Origin: CAVQBJ01 sp963819075
GTDB taxonomy: Bacteria; Actinomycetota; Thermoleophilia; Solirubrobacterales; Solirubrobacteraceae
Length of the DNA stretch: 64,000 nt
Assembly (NCBI GenBank): GCA_963819075.1
Contig: CAWFUP010000004.1
Span: 784,829-848,828, forward strand
Reading direction: 5' to 3'
The notes beneath the pieces are model-generated. The model ran no database searches and was not told the DNA's origin. It saw nothing but the letters and a program-made list of their open reading frames with translations. Both the position numbers and the translations under genes were made by a program. This document shows positions 1-9,173 of the stretch, piece after piece (within the stretch, counting starts at the first letter, position 1; the number at the start of each line of letters is the position of its first letter).

Positions 1-555
1 GGCCTCGACCATCACGGCGAAGGCGAGGCGCACCATCATCCCCGACGAGTAGTTCTTCAGCTTGAGGTCGGCGAACTCGCGCAGCTCGGCGAACTCGAGC
101 ACGCCGTCGAGTCGCCGCCGCGCCTCGCGCCGGCCGAGGCCCATGAGCACCCCGTTGAGCACGACGTTCTCGCGCGAGGTCAGCTCGGGGTTGAAGCCGA
201 CGCCGAGCTCGATGAACGGCGCGAGCCGGCCGGCGATCCGCACCCGCCCCGCGTCGGCACGGTAGATGGAGGCCATGATCTTCAGCAGGCTGCTCTTGCC
301 CGACCCGTTGCGCCCGACGATGCCGAAAAATTCTCCCGCGTGCACGTCGAAGGAGACGTCGGCCAGCGCGTGCAGCTCGCGATGGCCGCGCCGCGCGAAC
401 GGGTGCGTGGCCCGCTCCTTGAGCGAGTCGATGCGCTCATGGGGGATGCGAAACGTCTTGTGCACGCCCTGCACGTCGATGACCACCGGCGCCTCGCTCG
501 TGCGGCGGCGAGTCTCGGCCAGCGTGGTCGTCGTGCTGTCGCCCGGGAAGGTCAT
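1..555 (-). CDS. ABC transporter ATP-binding protein for polysaccharide export (Wzt/TagH type), C-terminus outside window
   Basis: This is the nucleotide-binding subunit of an ABC exporter that would move a finished, lipid-linked glycan across the membrane. The visible 185 residues start at an ATG at 555 and run off the left edge. Walker A (GRNGSGKSS) is at residues 81-89 and the ABC signature YSSGM at 169-173; Walker B lies outside the window. The segment between them (LAPFIELGVGFNPELTSREN) is typical of the O-antigen/teichoic-acid exporter branch. It lies 17 bases downstream of the glycosyltransferase at 573-2081 on the same strand, so the two are probably co-transcribed. The permease and any glycan-binding C-terminal domain would lie to the left and cannot be seen. 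Confidence 0.9.
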   Translation of the reverse strand, partial: MTFPGDSTTTTLAETRRRTSEAPVVIDVQGVHKTFRIPHERIDSLKERATHPFARRGHRELHALADVSFDVHAGEFFGIVGRNGSGKSSLLKIMASIYRADAGRVRIAGRLAPFIELGVGFNPELTSRENVVLNGVLMGLGRREARRRLDGVLEFAELREFADLKLKNYSSGMMVRLAFAVMVEA

Positions 556-572
556 CGCCTCCGGGAAGCCTC

Positions 573-2081
573 TCACGCCCGCGCGCGCCAGCGCCGCAAC
601 CGCGTCTGCTCGAAGGCGAGCGGGTCGGGGAACGTCGCGTCGCTTGTCGCGCGCCCGAGCAGCGCGGACACGTTCGCCCGCGGCCCGATCAGCCATCGCC
701 ACAGGATCCCGCGGGCGATCCCTGCCTCGCTGCCGAGCGTCTCGTTGCGCCCGAGCACGGCGCGCAGCGGACGCGCGGCAAGCCAAGCGAACTGCCGCGG
801 CGAGCGCTCGACCGCCACGTAGCGTGTCAGCACGCGGCGCTTGGCCGGCGTGAGGACGCCCGCGCAGCGCACGAGCAGCGTCTGCGCCTGCACGACCTGC
901 GAGAGGTAGCCGCAGAAGTACGCCGCGCGCCAGCCGGCGCTCGAGCGCCGCCCGAGCCGCCGGCGCCGGCGGCCGGGGACCGGCGGCACGTCGGAGTCGC
1001 CGGTCACGTCGCCGAACACCGCGCCGCCGTGCTGGACGTAGTCGTACAAGGGGCGGTCGACATAGGCGATGTCACCGGCGGCGAGCGCCACGAGTCCGAT
1101 CCAGTGATCGTGGAACTGGAGCCCCGGCGAGTCCGGGAACGGCAGCGCCAGCTCGGCCACCGAGCGGCGGAACAGCGTCGCGGCCCCGGTGACGCTGTTC
1201 GCGATGAGCATCGAGGCGAGATCGGTGTGGTTGTTGCGCCGCCCCTTCCACATCGTGTCGCGCAGGACGCGCCCATGGCGATCGACGAGGCGCTGGTCGG
1301 AGTACACCAGCGCCGCGTCGCCGAGCGCCGCTCTCAGCACCTGCAGCTTGTCGGGGTACCAGCGGTCGTCCTGATCGCACAGCGCGACGAGCTCGGCCTC
1401 GGGCGGGACCATCGACAGCGCGCGCTCGAAGTTGCGATAGAAGCCGAGCCGTGTCGGCGAGCGCGCGACGACGAAGCGCGGATCGTCACCCACCGTCTCG
1501 GCGATCCGCGCCGACGCCTCCGGCCCGGAGCAGTCATCGCTGATGAGGCAGATCCAGCGCGAGTCGCTCTGGGCGCGCAGCGACTCGATCTGGACGGCGA
1601 ACAGCTCGGGATCGGGATCGAAGCTGGCCAGGCAGACCGCGATCAGTCCCGGGCCGGCCCGCTCGGGGCGTGCCGAGATCACCGGCGCCGGGGGCTCGAC
1701 GACGGCGATGCGCCCGAGCGGCACGATTGTCCGCTCGCCGCCGGCCAGGCGCACGTCGGCCTCGACCACGACGGCGCCGGGACGCTCGTGGGGGGCGACC
1801 GGGACGGTCAGCCAGAAGCCGCTGCGGTAGCGATGCCCGTCCGCACCGCCGGCCAGGTCGGGCCGCGGCATGCGGACCGCCCGCGGTCGATGGGCCACGC
1901 CGTCGACGAGGATCTCCAGGGCGAGGACCGGTCGCTCGCGATCCGAGCACGTGCCGGCGCAGAAGAGGGCGGTGCCGATCCCGACCGGCAGGGAGGCCGG
2001 CAGCGGACTCTCGAGCGCCACCTCGAGGCCCGCCCGCCGCGCGGCCGCGCGCACCTGCTCGTCGTCGATGGTCTCCGGCAT
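573..2081 (-). CDS. Family 2 glycosyltransferase with N-terminal beta-rich domain
   Basis: A 502-residue cytoplasmic or membrane-associated sugar transferase. An N-terminal region of about 140 residues is followed by a GT2 fold from about residue 145. It contains VCLASFDPDPELF, ISDDCSG and the nucleotide-sugar/metal motif CDQDDRW near residue 235. The sequence FHDHWIGLVALAAGDIAYV closes the catalytic domain. The same N-terminal domain plus GT2 arrangement makes up the first half of the protein at 5197-7923, so the two are paralogues. It starts at ATG 2081, diverging from the methyltransferase at 2145. The sugar donor and acceptor cannot be told from sequence; a role in surface glycan assembly is inferred from the adjacent exporter ATPase. 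Confidence 0.88.
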   Translation of the reverse strand: MPETIDDEQVRAAARRAGLEVALESPLPASLPVGIGTALFCAGTCSDRERPVLALEILVDGVAHRPRAVRMPRPDLAGGADGHRYRSGFWLTVPVAPHERPGAVVVEADVRLAGGERTIVPLGRIAVVEPPAPVISARPERAGPGLIAVCLASFDPDPELFAVQIESLRAQSDSRWICLISDDCSGPEASARIAETVGDDPRFVVARSPTRLGFYRNFERALSMVPPEAELVALCDQDDRWYPDKLQVLRAALGDAALVYSDQRLVDRHGRVLRDTMWKGRRNNHTDLASMLIANSVTGAATLFRRSVAELALPFPDSPGLQFHDHWIGLVALAAGDIAYVDRPLYDYVQHGGAVFGDVTGDSDVPPVPGRRRRRLGRRSSAGWRAAYFCGYLSQVVQAQTLLVRCAGVLTPAKRRVLTRYVAVERSPRQFAWLAARPLRAVLGRNETLGSEAGIARGILWRWLIGPRANVSALLGRATSDATFPDPLAFEQTRLRRWRARA

Positions 2082-2126
2082 ACCGCGCAGCAGATGCTAT
2101 GCACCGGCCGGGCGGGGCCGCGGCTA

Positions 2127-2132
2127 TATGAT
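2127..2132 (+). promoter_or_regulatory. Candidate -10 element (TATGAT) for the TylF-type methyltransferase gene
   Basis: TATGAT lies 12 bases before the ATG at 2145, which would give a very short leader. No convincing -35 is seen. The call rests on the hexamer and its position only. Confidence 0.3.
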
Positions 2133-2144
2133 CGGCGGCGCACG

Positions 2145-3242
2145 ATGACGGTCGCACCCACCTCCGAGTCCCCGAAGCTGGCGGCCGCTCGGGCGGGCCT
2201 GGCGGCCGCCCGAGCGCCGCGCGCGGTCGCCCCTCGGGCCGAGCTCCGGGCGCTGCGCCGCGCCTACCTCGATCTGCTCAAGCTCTGTCTGTGCGATCTC
2301 GGCGGGTCGACGACCGTCTCGGTCGGCCGCACCGAGGACGGGCGCGTCATGTCGCGGGAGATCGAGGACGACGGGCTGCGCCTGCGCAGCGCCGGCATGG
2401 ACTGGCCGCTGCAGGGTCTGAGCATGGTCGGGCTGACCCGCCTCGACGACCTGCAGGCGTGCGTGGAGTCGATCGTGCGCGACGGGGTCGAGGGCGACCT
2501 CATCGAGGCTGGCACCTGGCGTGGCGGCGCGGCGATCCTCATGCGCGCCACGCTCGACGCGTTCGGCGTCGAGGACCGCACGGTGACGGTGGCCGACTCG
2601 TTCCGGGGCTTCCCGCCCGCGAGCGACCGCGGCGGCGACGGCGGCGATCTCGCCGTCTTCGACTTCCTTGCCGTCCCGCTCGAGGAGGTGCGCGCGAACT
2701 TCGGGCGCTTCGGGCTCGAGCGCGGTGTCGAGTTCGTCCCCGGCTTCTTCGCCGACACGCTCCCCACGCTCGCGGGGCGGCGCTGGTCGATGGTGCGCCT
2801 CGACGGTGACACCTACGAGGCGACGCGGCTCGCGCTGCACACGCTCTACGCGGGGCTGAGCGTCGGCGGCCAGCTGATCGTCGACGACTACGGCGCGCTC
2901 GACGAGTGTCGCGAGGCGGTCGACGAGTTCCGTCGCGAACAGGGCATCGCCGAGCCGCTCGAGCAGGTCGATTGGACGTGCGTGCGCTGGCGGCGCGAGC
3001 ACGGCGCTCCGGCCGGCGCCCCCGTCGCTGCGTCCGCCGCGCCGAGCGCGCGGGCCGAGCTCGGCTCGCCGTCGCGGCCGCCGCGGACCGCCGTGCCGAG
3101 CGTGCGCGAGCTCGAGCTCACCCGCGAGCTCGAGCAGCTGCGCGCCCAGCTCGCCGCCGCGCGCGAGCGGGGTGCGGATCGCGGCGACGGATTGCGGTCG
3201 GCCGCGCAGACCTGGCTGCGAAGCCGAGTGGGGCGCCGATGA
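2145..3242 (+). CDS. TylF/MycF-type class I methyltransferase
   Basis: A 365-residue protein whose residues about 85-290 match the macrocin O-methyltransferase (TylF) family, SAM- and metal-dependent enzymes that methylate sugar hydroxyls. The glycine motif EAGTWRGG is near residue 121. The metal-site signature VRLDGDTYE is near residue 217, followed by GGQLIVDDYGALDECREAVD. The start at ATG 2145 was chosen because upstream in-frame sequence lies opposite the divergent glycosyltransferase. The C-terminal 60 residues are low-complexity with a short coiled-coil-like stretch rich in Glu, Leu and Arg. Its TGA overlaps the ATG of the next gene, so the two are translationally coupled. It probably methylates a sugar of the glycan made by this locus. 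Confidence 0.85.
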   Translation: MTVAPTSESPKLAAARAGLAAARAPRAVAPRAELRALRRAYLDLLKLCLCDLGGSTTVSVGRTEDGRVMSREIEDDGLRLRSAGMDWPLQGLSMVGLTRLDDLQACVESIVRDGVEGDLIEAGTWRGGAAILMRATLDAFGVEDRTVTVADSFRGFPPASDRGGDGGDLAVFDFLAVPLEEVRANFGRFGLERGVEFVPGFFADTLPTLAGRRWSMVRLDGDTYEATRLALHTLYAGLSVGGQLIVDDYGALDECREAVDEFRREQGIAEPLEQVDWTCVRWRREHGAPAGAPVAASAAPSARAELGSPSRPPRTAVPSVRELELTRELEQLRAQLAAARERGADRGDGLRSAAQTWLRSRVGRR

Positions 3243-4156
3243 TCGCCTTCGGCTGCTCGATCACCGATCCGGACATGTACCGCCGCTGCGCCGGGCCGGG
3301 CATCCGCCTCGCCGCCGAGCCGGACTCGGTCGTCTTCGCGAACGCCGCGGCCGGGTCGATCTTCCGCAGCTACAACCTGATCATGGACATGGCCGCCGAG
3401 CGCGAGGACCTCGAGGCGCTCGTGCTCGTGCACCAGGACGCCGAGATCGTCGACCCGGGGTTCTGCTCGAAGGTGCGCCGCGCGCTCGCCGACTCGCAGG
3501 TCGGCGTCGTCGGCTGCGTCGGCGCGATCGGCGTGCGCAGCATCGCCTGGTGGGAGGGCTCGGTGACCTGGGCCTCGTTCACCCACCGCTACGGCGAGCT
3601 TGGCGGCGGCGAGCTGCCCGCGTTCTCCTGGAACGGCCAGGAGCTGCCGCCGTACGCGAAGACCGGCGAGGTCGACACCGTCGACGGGTTCGTGCTCGGT
3701 CTGTCGCCGTGGACGGTGCGCAACGTGCGGTTCGACGAGTCACTCGGCCAGCTCCACGGCTACGACTTCGACTTCTGCCTGCAGGTTCGCGCCGCCGAGC
3801 ACAAGGTGGTCACCGAGGATCTGAAGGTCATCCACCATCACTCGCTCGACCTCGTCAGCGATCCCGAGACGTGGATCGAGGCCCACATGCGGATCGCCGA
3901 GAAGTGGGACGGTCGCATGCCGGGCGTCGGCGTGGCCGGCGGCGACTGGCGCCAGCGCGCCCGCCGGGCCGAGGCCGAGGCGGCGGTCACGCGTGTGCAG
4001 TCGGTCTCCACGCAGCTGAAGGCCGAGGCGCGCGCCCGCCAGCTCGAGCACGACCTCAGCGAGGCGACCGACAGTGTGAGCTGGCGCCTGACGGCGCCGC
4101 TGCGGCGGGTCAACGCCTGGCGCCGGGCCGCGGCCGCTCGTCGCGGCCAGGCCTAG
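3239..4156 (+). CDS. StrF-type glycosyltransferase family protein
   Basis: A 305-residue protein starting at an ATG that overlaps the preceding stop (ATGA). The opening MIAFGCSITDPDMYRR, the segment YNLIMDMAAE, then LVLVHQDAEI and VDTVDGFVLG, and the late GYDFDFCLQVR are hallmarks of the StrF-like GT2 subgroup found in surface-polysaccharide clusters. DxD-like acidic motifs are present (HQDAEI, YDFDF). The C-terminus carries SVSWRLTAPLR near residue 280, a short motif often seen at the ends of glycan-locus proteins. It overlaps the 3' end of the opposing methyltransferase gene by 4 bases. The substrate is unknown. Confidence 0.82.
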   Translation: MIAFGCSITDPDMYRRCAGPGIRLAAEPDSVVFANAAAGSIFRSYNLIMDMAAEREDLEALVLVHQDAEIVDPGFCSKVRRALADSQVGVVGCVGAIGVRSIAWWEGSVTWASFTHRYGELGGGELPAFSWNGQELPPYAKTGEVDTVDGFVLGLSPWTVRNVRFDESLGQLHGYDFDFCLQVRAAEHKVVTEDLKVIHHHSLDLVSDPETWIEAHMRIAEKWDGRMPGVGVAGGDWRQRARRAEAEAAVTRVQSVSTQLKAEARARQLEHDLSEATDSVSWRLTAPLRRVNAWRRAAAARRGQA

Positions 4157-5154
4157 TCCGAGAGCGCGCGCCGCACGTCGGCCTTGGAGAAGGCCGGCTG
4201 TCCGCGCTGGCGCAGGCGCGAGATGCGCTCGGCCACCGCGAATGACTTGGACTCGAGCAGCTTGCGCAGCAGCTCCTCCTGGCGAGCGCTGCGCTGCTGC
4301 CAGCGGTGCGCCTCGACCATCATGTAGTGCGAGGAGGCGAGGTGCAGGACGCGGTTGGCCTCGAGGCGCTCGAGCATCGGGTGGCGGTCCCACGGTGCGA
4401 CGATCGCCTCGACGGCGTCGGCCCATGGTGCGTCGATGGACCAGGCCACGCCGAGGCCGAAGAACGCCGGCACGACGGCCAGGCGCAGGTCCTCGCGCGA
4501 ACGCACGAAGTCCTCGACCGCGGTCAGCACGCCGTTGCGGGCGCCGCCCTCGCGCGCCGCCGGCCACTTGTAGGGCAGCCCACCCGGACGCAATCCCGGC
4601 TCGCCGGGGTACAGCCCGCCGCCCTCGACGGTGGGCTGCCGGTAGTCCTCGGGGACGAGCTCCGGCGCGAAGTAGTCGTCGCGGCGCGCGTGCGGCCAGC
4701 TGACGTCGTGGAACAGGAGCAGCGGCAGGGTGGCGCCCGCGCGCTCGGCGATGAGCCGCAGCTCCTCGCTCACCGTCCAGTAGTTGTGGTCGCCGTCGAT
4801 GACCACGACGTCGGCGATCGGCACCTCGGCGAGCGCCTCGTGGCTCGTCGCGCGGATGAGCTGCAGCTCGGAGCGCTCCTCGTCGAGCGCCACGAGCTCC
4901 TTCTGCGGCGCCGGGTCGACGGCCGAGATCTGCGCCTCCGACGTCGCCGCCCAGTCGAGCAGCAGGCGCGTCACGTCGCCGGCGTAGGCGCCGATCTCGA
5001 GCACCGAGCGCGCCGCGACGGCGTCGAGGATCTCCCGCAGCAGCTCGTGGAGGTTGACGAGCGATGCCCCCCAGTGACCGGGGTCGTTCGCATACGGATC
5101 GATGTCCACCTCAGGCCGGTCCAAGAGAGCGGCGAGTGTAGACGACGCGCCCAC
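4153..5154 (-). CDS. Class I SAM-dependent methyltransferase (Methyltransf_24-like)
   Basis: A 333-residue protein starting at GTG 5154. The SAM-binding glycine motif VLEIGAYAGD is at residues 51-60, the acidic ribose-binding position AVDPAP at 78-83 and VVVIDGDHNYW at 116-126, as in methyltransferases of sugar and polysaccharide loci. A long middle section (residues 150-240) is rich in Pro and Gly and may cover the active site. The C-terminal 80 residues are predicted helical and charged. The gene runs towards the StrF-type gene and shares 4 bases with its end. The function is inferred from fold and neighbours; the acceptor is unknown. Confidence 0.78.
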   Translation of the reverse strand: MGASSTLAALLDRPEVDIDPYANDPGHWGASLVNLHELLREILDAVAARSVLEIGAYAGDVTRLLLDWAATSEAQISAVDPAPQKELVALDEERSELQLIRATSHEALAEVPIADVVVIDGDHNYWTVSEELRLIAERAGATLPLLLFHDVSWPHARRDDYFAPELVPEDYRQPTVEGGGLYPGEPGLRPGGLPYKWPAAREGGARNGVLTAVEDFVRSREDLRLAVVPAFFGLGVAWSIDAPWADAVEAIVAPWDRHPMLERLEANRVLHLASSHYMMVEAHRWQQRSARQEELLRKLLESKSFAVAERISRLRQRGQPAFSKADVRRALSD

Positions 5155-5196
5155 GCGAGTCGATCGCGAGCGCCTGTGTAGTGTGGCGCGGCGTCA

Positions 5197-7923
5197 GTGC
5201 GCCCACCGACTCTCACCGTGCGTCTGGATGCCCCCCTTCCGCGCGAGCTGGCGGTCGGCGCGGGGTCGGCGCTGTTCGTGTGCGGCTCGTGCTTCTCGCC
5301 GCAGGATGCCATCCGGACGCTCAGCCTCGTCGTCGACGGCGAGCGCCAGCCGGTCATGGCCCAGGGCATGCCGCGCCTCGATCTGTTCGCGGCGCTGCAC
5401 CCGAGTCTGGACCCGTTCGCGACGGCCGGGATCGACGCCGACCCACGCTCGGCCGATGACCCACTCCTACACGGCTACCGCACCGGGTTCTGGGGGTTGG
5501 CGCGCTTCGGCCCGCGCGAGCGCGACGGCGAGTGCGAGCTGCTCGCGCACGCCGAGCTCCAGAGCGGCGCAGCGGTCACGGCTTCGCTCGGGCACATCAC
5601 GGTCCGTCGCGAGCTCGCCGGGGTCGAGACGGGGACGACCGTGGCCGCGCCGAACGCCGACGGGCCGCTCGTGGCGATCTGCATGGCCACCTACAACCCG
5701 CCGATCGACCTGCTCGAGCGTCAGCTGGACTCGATCCGCGCGCAGACGCACCGACGCTGGGTGTGCCTCGTTAGCGATGACTGCAGCGCACCGCGCTCCT
5801 TCGCGGCGCTCACCGCGGCGGTCGGCTCCGACCCGCGCTTCGTCGTCTCGCGCTCCCCGCGGCGCCTCGGCTTCTACCGCAACTTCGAGCGCGCGTTGTC
5901 GATGGTCGGACCCGACGCGCGGTACGTCGCCCTGGCCGACCAGGACGACGAATGGCACGCGGACAAGCTCGCCGCGCTGCTCGAGGCGATCGGTGACGCC
6001 GAGCTCGTCTACAGCGACGCCCGCGTCGTCGATCGCGACGGCCGCGTGCTCAGCGACACGTATTGGAGCGAGCGCGACAATAACCACAGCGACCTGTTGT
6101 CGCTGCTCGTGGCCAACTCGGTGAGCGGCGCCGCGTCGCTGCTGCGCCGGGAGATGCTCGCGGACGCGCTGCCGTTCCCGCCGGCCCAGTTCGCCCACTT
6201 CCACGACCACTGGATCGGCCTCGTGGCGCTCGCGCGCGGGGAGATTGCCTTCACCGAGCGCCCGCTGTACGACTACGTGCAGCACGGCCAGGCCTCGCTC
6301 GGCCACGCCGCGGCGAACCGCATGGTCTCGTTGCGCGAACGGCTCGGCGCGCTGCGGCGCGACCCGCGCGAGCGCATCCGCATGCGACGGCTGCACTACT
6401 TCGTCGACGTGTGCCGCCTCGTCCAGTTCGCGACGATCCTGCGCATGCGCTGCGGCGCGCGCATGGCACCGGACAAACGCCGCACGCTCGAGCGTTTCCT
6501 GCGCGCCGACGATTCCTTCGCCCCGCTCGCCGTCCTCGCGCTGCGCGGCGCGCGCGAGCTCGCGGGACGACCGCAGACTCTCGGCGCGGAATGGATGCTC
6601 TTCAACGCGTTCGCCTGGCGGCGCGTGCTCGCGGCCACGACCCGGGAGCGACCGACCCGCCATCTGCGGCTCGATGCGCTGCCGCCGCCAAGCCTGGCCC
6701 CGACGCCCGGGCGCGTCGAGCTCGAGGGCGCCGCGGCGCGCACGATCATCGAGAAGACGACGCCACTGCCGCTCGCCGCGGCCGACGACGCGCCGGCGCG
6801 AGTGAACCTACTCGTCCCGACGATCGATCTCGAGCACTTCTTCGGCGGCTACATCGCGAAGTTCAACCTCGCCCGGCGCCTGTCCGAGCGCGGCCTGCGC
6901 GTGCGGATCGTCACCGTCGATCCGGTCGGCGCGCTGCCGCCGTCCTGGACTTCGAGGATCGAGTCCTACAGCGGCCTGGCGGGTCTCTTCGACGACGTCG
7001 AGATCGCCTTCGGGCGCGAGTCGACGGGCCTCGAGGTCAGCCGCCGCGACCGCTTCATCGCCACGACCTGGTGGACCGCCCACGTGGCGCACGACGCCGT
7101 GCGCGAGCTCGGGGTACCGCGCTTCCTCTACCTCATCCAGGAGTACGAGCCGTTCACCTTCCCGATGGGCTCGTTCGCCGCGCTGGCCGCCGAGTCCTAC
7201 CGCCTCGAGCACGACGCGCTGTTCTCGACCGAGCTGCTGCGCGATTACTTCCGCCGGCACGAGATCGGCGTGTACGCCGCCGGCGCGAGCGCCGGCGACG
7301 CGGCGTCCGCGTCGTTTCAGAACGCCATCACCGCGATCGATCCGCCGCGCGACGGCGAGCTGGCGACCCGGCCGACGCGCAGCCTCCTGTTCTACGCCCG
7401 CCCGGAGGCGCACGCGGCGCGCAACATGTTCGAGCTCGGCGTCATCGCGCTCAGCCGCGCACTGCAGGCCGGCTGCTTCCAGGGTGCGTGGCGCCTGCAC
7501 GGCATCGGCACCGTCGACGGCGGTCGCCGTGTCGCGCTCGGGGGCGGCGCCGTGCTCGAGCTGCTCCCCCGCGCGACCCAGGACGACTACGCTCGCCAGC
7601 TGCGTCAGCACGATGTCGGTCTGGCGCTGATGTACACGCCCCACCCCAGTCTCGTGCCGATCGAGATGGCCTCGGCCGGGATGCTCACGGTCACCAACAG
7701 CTTCGAGAACAAGACGCCCGCCGCGCTCGCCGACATCTCGCCGAACCTGATCGCCTGCGAGCCGACGCTCGACGGGATCGTCGCCGCGCTCGCCGAGGCG
7801 GAGGCGGCCGTCGGCGACACCGAGCGCCGCCGGCAGGGCAGCGCAGTGCGCTGGAGCCGCGACTGGGACGTCTCGTTCGACGACGAGCTGATGCGCCGGA
7901 TCGCGTCCTGGCTCGAGGCCTGA
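5197..7923 (+). CDS. Bifunctional glycosyltransferase: GT2 domain fused to a WsaF-like GT4 domain
   Basis: A 908-residue protein starting at GTG 5197. Residues 1-150 resemble the N-terminal domain of the 573-2081 glycosyltransferase. The GT2 domain spans about 155-370 with ICMATYNPP, VSDDCS, ADQDDEW near residue 247 and FHDHWIGLVAL. From about residue 535 to 905 there is a second glycosyltransferase of the WsaF (rhamnan-synthesis) type. Its markers are VNLLVPTIDLEHFFGGY, YLIQEYEPFTFPMGS, LLFYARPEAHAARN and a C-terminal donor-site segment with GLALMYTPHPSLVPIEMASAG. Two transferase domains in one chain suggest that two consecutive sugars are added. The next gene starts 2 bases after its stop. 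Confidence 0.87.
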   Translation: MRPPTLTVRLDAPLPRELAVGAGSALFVCGSCFSPQDAIRTLSLVVDGERQPVMAQGMPRLDLFAALHPSLDPFATAGIDADPRSADDPLLHGYRTGFWGLARFGPRERDGECELLAHAELQSGAAVTASLGHITVRRELAGVETGTTVAAPNADGPLVAICMATYNPPIDLLERQLDSIRAQTHRRWVCLVSDDCSAPRSFAALTAAVGSDPRFVVSRSPRRLGFYRNFERALSMVGPDARYVALADQDDEWHADKLAALLEAIGDAELVYSDARVVDRDGRVLSDTYWSERDNNHSDLLSLLVANSVSGAASLLRREMLADALPFPPAQFAHFHDHWIGLVALARGEIAFTERPLYDYVQHGQASLGHAAANRMVSLRERLGALRRDPRERIRMRRLHYFVDVCRLVQFATILRMRCGARMAPDKRRTLERFLRADDSFAPLAVLALRGARELAGRPQTLGAEWMLFNAFAWRRVLAATTRERPTRHLRLDALPPPSLAPTPGRVELEGAAARTIIEKTTPLPLAAADDAPARVNLLVPTIDLEHFFGGYIAKFNLARRLSERGLRVRIVTVDPVGALPPSWTSRIESYSGLAGLFDDVEIAFGRESTGLEVSRRDRFIATTWWTAHVAHDAVRELGVPRFLYLIQEYEPFTFPMGSFAALAAESYRLEHDALFSTELLRDYFRRHEIGVYAAGASAGDAASASFQNAITAIDPPRDGELATRPTRSLLFYARPEAHAARNMFELGVIALSRALQAGCFQGAWRLHGIGTVDGGRRVALGGGAVLELLPRATQDDYARQLRQHDVGLALMYTPHPSLVPIEMASAGMLTVTNSFENKTPAALADISPNLIACEPTLDGIVAALAEAEAAVGDTERRRQGSAVRWSRDWDVSFDDELMRRIASWLEA

Positions 7924-7925
7924 CG

Positions 7926-9170
7926 TTGTCGGACGCCGTCCGCGCACCGGTCCGCGGCATCGCGCCGTCGCCGGCCGTTGCGCCGCCGCCGGGCAACCCG
8001 CGCTTCGCGCTCTTCGACTCGCTGCGCGCGATCGCGGTGCTGGCGGTGCTGACCTTCCACGTGGCCAGTCTCACGGGTGCGTTCACCGAGCCGATCACCG
8101 GCCCGGCCGAGCAGGTGCTCGGCGGTATCGGGCCGATCCTGTTCTTCGTCATCTCGGGCTTCTTGCTGTACCGCCCGTTCGTGGCCGCCCGCTTCCAGGA
8201 GCGATCGTTCCCAAGCGTCGCGCACTACGGCCGGCGCCGCGTCCTGCGGATCGTGCCCGCCTATTGGGTCGCGCTGACGGTGCTCGCCGTCTTCCCCGGC
8301 ATCGTCGGTGCGTTCACCGGCGACTGGTGGCGGTACTACCTGTTCCTGCAGATCTACAGCGAGCGCACCGTGGGCGGCGGCATCCCGGTCGCCTGGACGC
8401 TGTGCGTGGAGGTCGCCTTCTACCTCACCCTCCCGCTGTGGGCGCTGCTCATCCGCCGCCTCACTCGCGGGCGCCCCGCGGGCGGTACGTGGTCGGTCGA
8501 GCTGATCGCGCTCGCCGCCCTCGCCGCCGCCGGCGTGTCGATCCAGCTCGCCGCGGCGCGCCACGCCGTGTCGGGCCTCGTGGCCGAGAGCCTGGCCGGG
8601 CAGTGCACGTGGCTCGCCCTCGGAATGGCGATCGCGGTGGCGAGCGTCGCCGCCTCGCGCTCACACGGCGAGGGACGCGCCGTGCGCTGGGTGGGCGAGC
8701 ACGCCGGCCTGTGCTGGATCGGCGCCGCACTCGCCTTCGCCGGCCTGGCCGCCGCGGTGCCGCCGGAGAACGTGTTCGCCCTTGCCGGCCGGGTCGCCAC
8801 TGGGCAGTCGATCGGCGCGACGCTGCGCACGATCGCGCTGAGCGCCGTGCTTTGCGCGCTGCTCGTGGCGCCCGCGGTGTTCGGCGAGCGCCGCGGCGGC
8901 CTGCCGCGTCGCGTGCTGGCCTGGCGCCCGATCGCCTGGATCGGCCTCGTCTCCTACGGCATGTACCTGTGGCACTTGGCGATCGCCGAGTGGATCGGCC
9001 TGCCGTCGGACCCGACGCACTTCTCGGCCTCGGGTCTTGGCCTGGCCACGAGCGTGCACCACGCCACGACGCTGCTCCTCTTCGTGTGCACGTTCGCGGC
9101 CACGGCCGCCGTGGCCGCGCTCAGCTACTACGTCGTCGAGCTGCCCTTCCTGCGTCGCAAGGAGCGCTGA
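7926..9170 (+). CDS. Membrane acyltransferase, acyltransferase-3 family
   Basis: A 414-residue integral membrane enzyme that would transfer an acyl group, commonly acetyl, to a surface sugar. The family markers are FDSLRAIAVLAVLTFH (with the catalytic-type His), GPILFFVISGFLLYRP, the RR-rich loop YGRRRVLRIVPAYW and a late SYGMYLWHLAIAEW. About ten hydrophobic segments are visible. The start is a TTG at 7926, chosen because GAGG at 7915-7918 is 7 bases upstream and the gene follows the previous stop by 2 bases. It ends the plus-strand run of the glycan locus. Confidence 0.88.
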   Translation: MSDAVRAPVRGIAPSPAVAPPPGNPRFALFDSLRAIAVLAVLTFHVASLTGAFTEPITGPAEQVLGGIGPILFFVISGFLLYRPFVAARFQERSFPSVAHYGRRRVLRIVPAYWVALTVLAVFPGIVGAFTGDWWRYYLFLQIYSERTVGGGIPVAWTLCVEVAFYLTLPLWALLIRRLTRGRPAGGTWSVELIALAALAAAGVSIQLAAARHAVSGLVAESLAGQCTWLALGMAIAVASVAASRSHGEGRAVRWVGEHAGLCWIGAALAFAGLAAAVPPENVFALAGRVATGQSIGATLRTIALSAVLCALLVAPAVFGERRGGLPRRVLAWRPIAWIGLVSYGMYLWHLAIAEWIGLPSDPTHFSASGLGLATSVHHATTLLLFVCTFAATAAVAALSYYVVELPFLRRKER

Positions 9171-9173
9171 CGC

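Noticed and set aside
1029..2144. N-terminal extension of the TylF-type methyltransferase frame back to 1029
   Set aside because: The extra 372 codons are antisense to the GT2 glycosyltransferase and do not resemble protein. Homology begins after ATG 2145.
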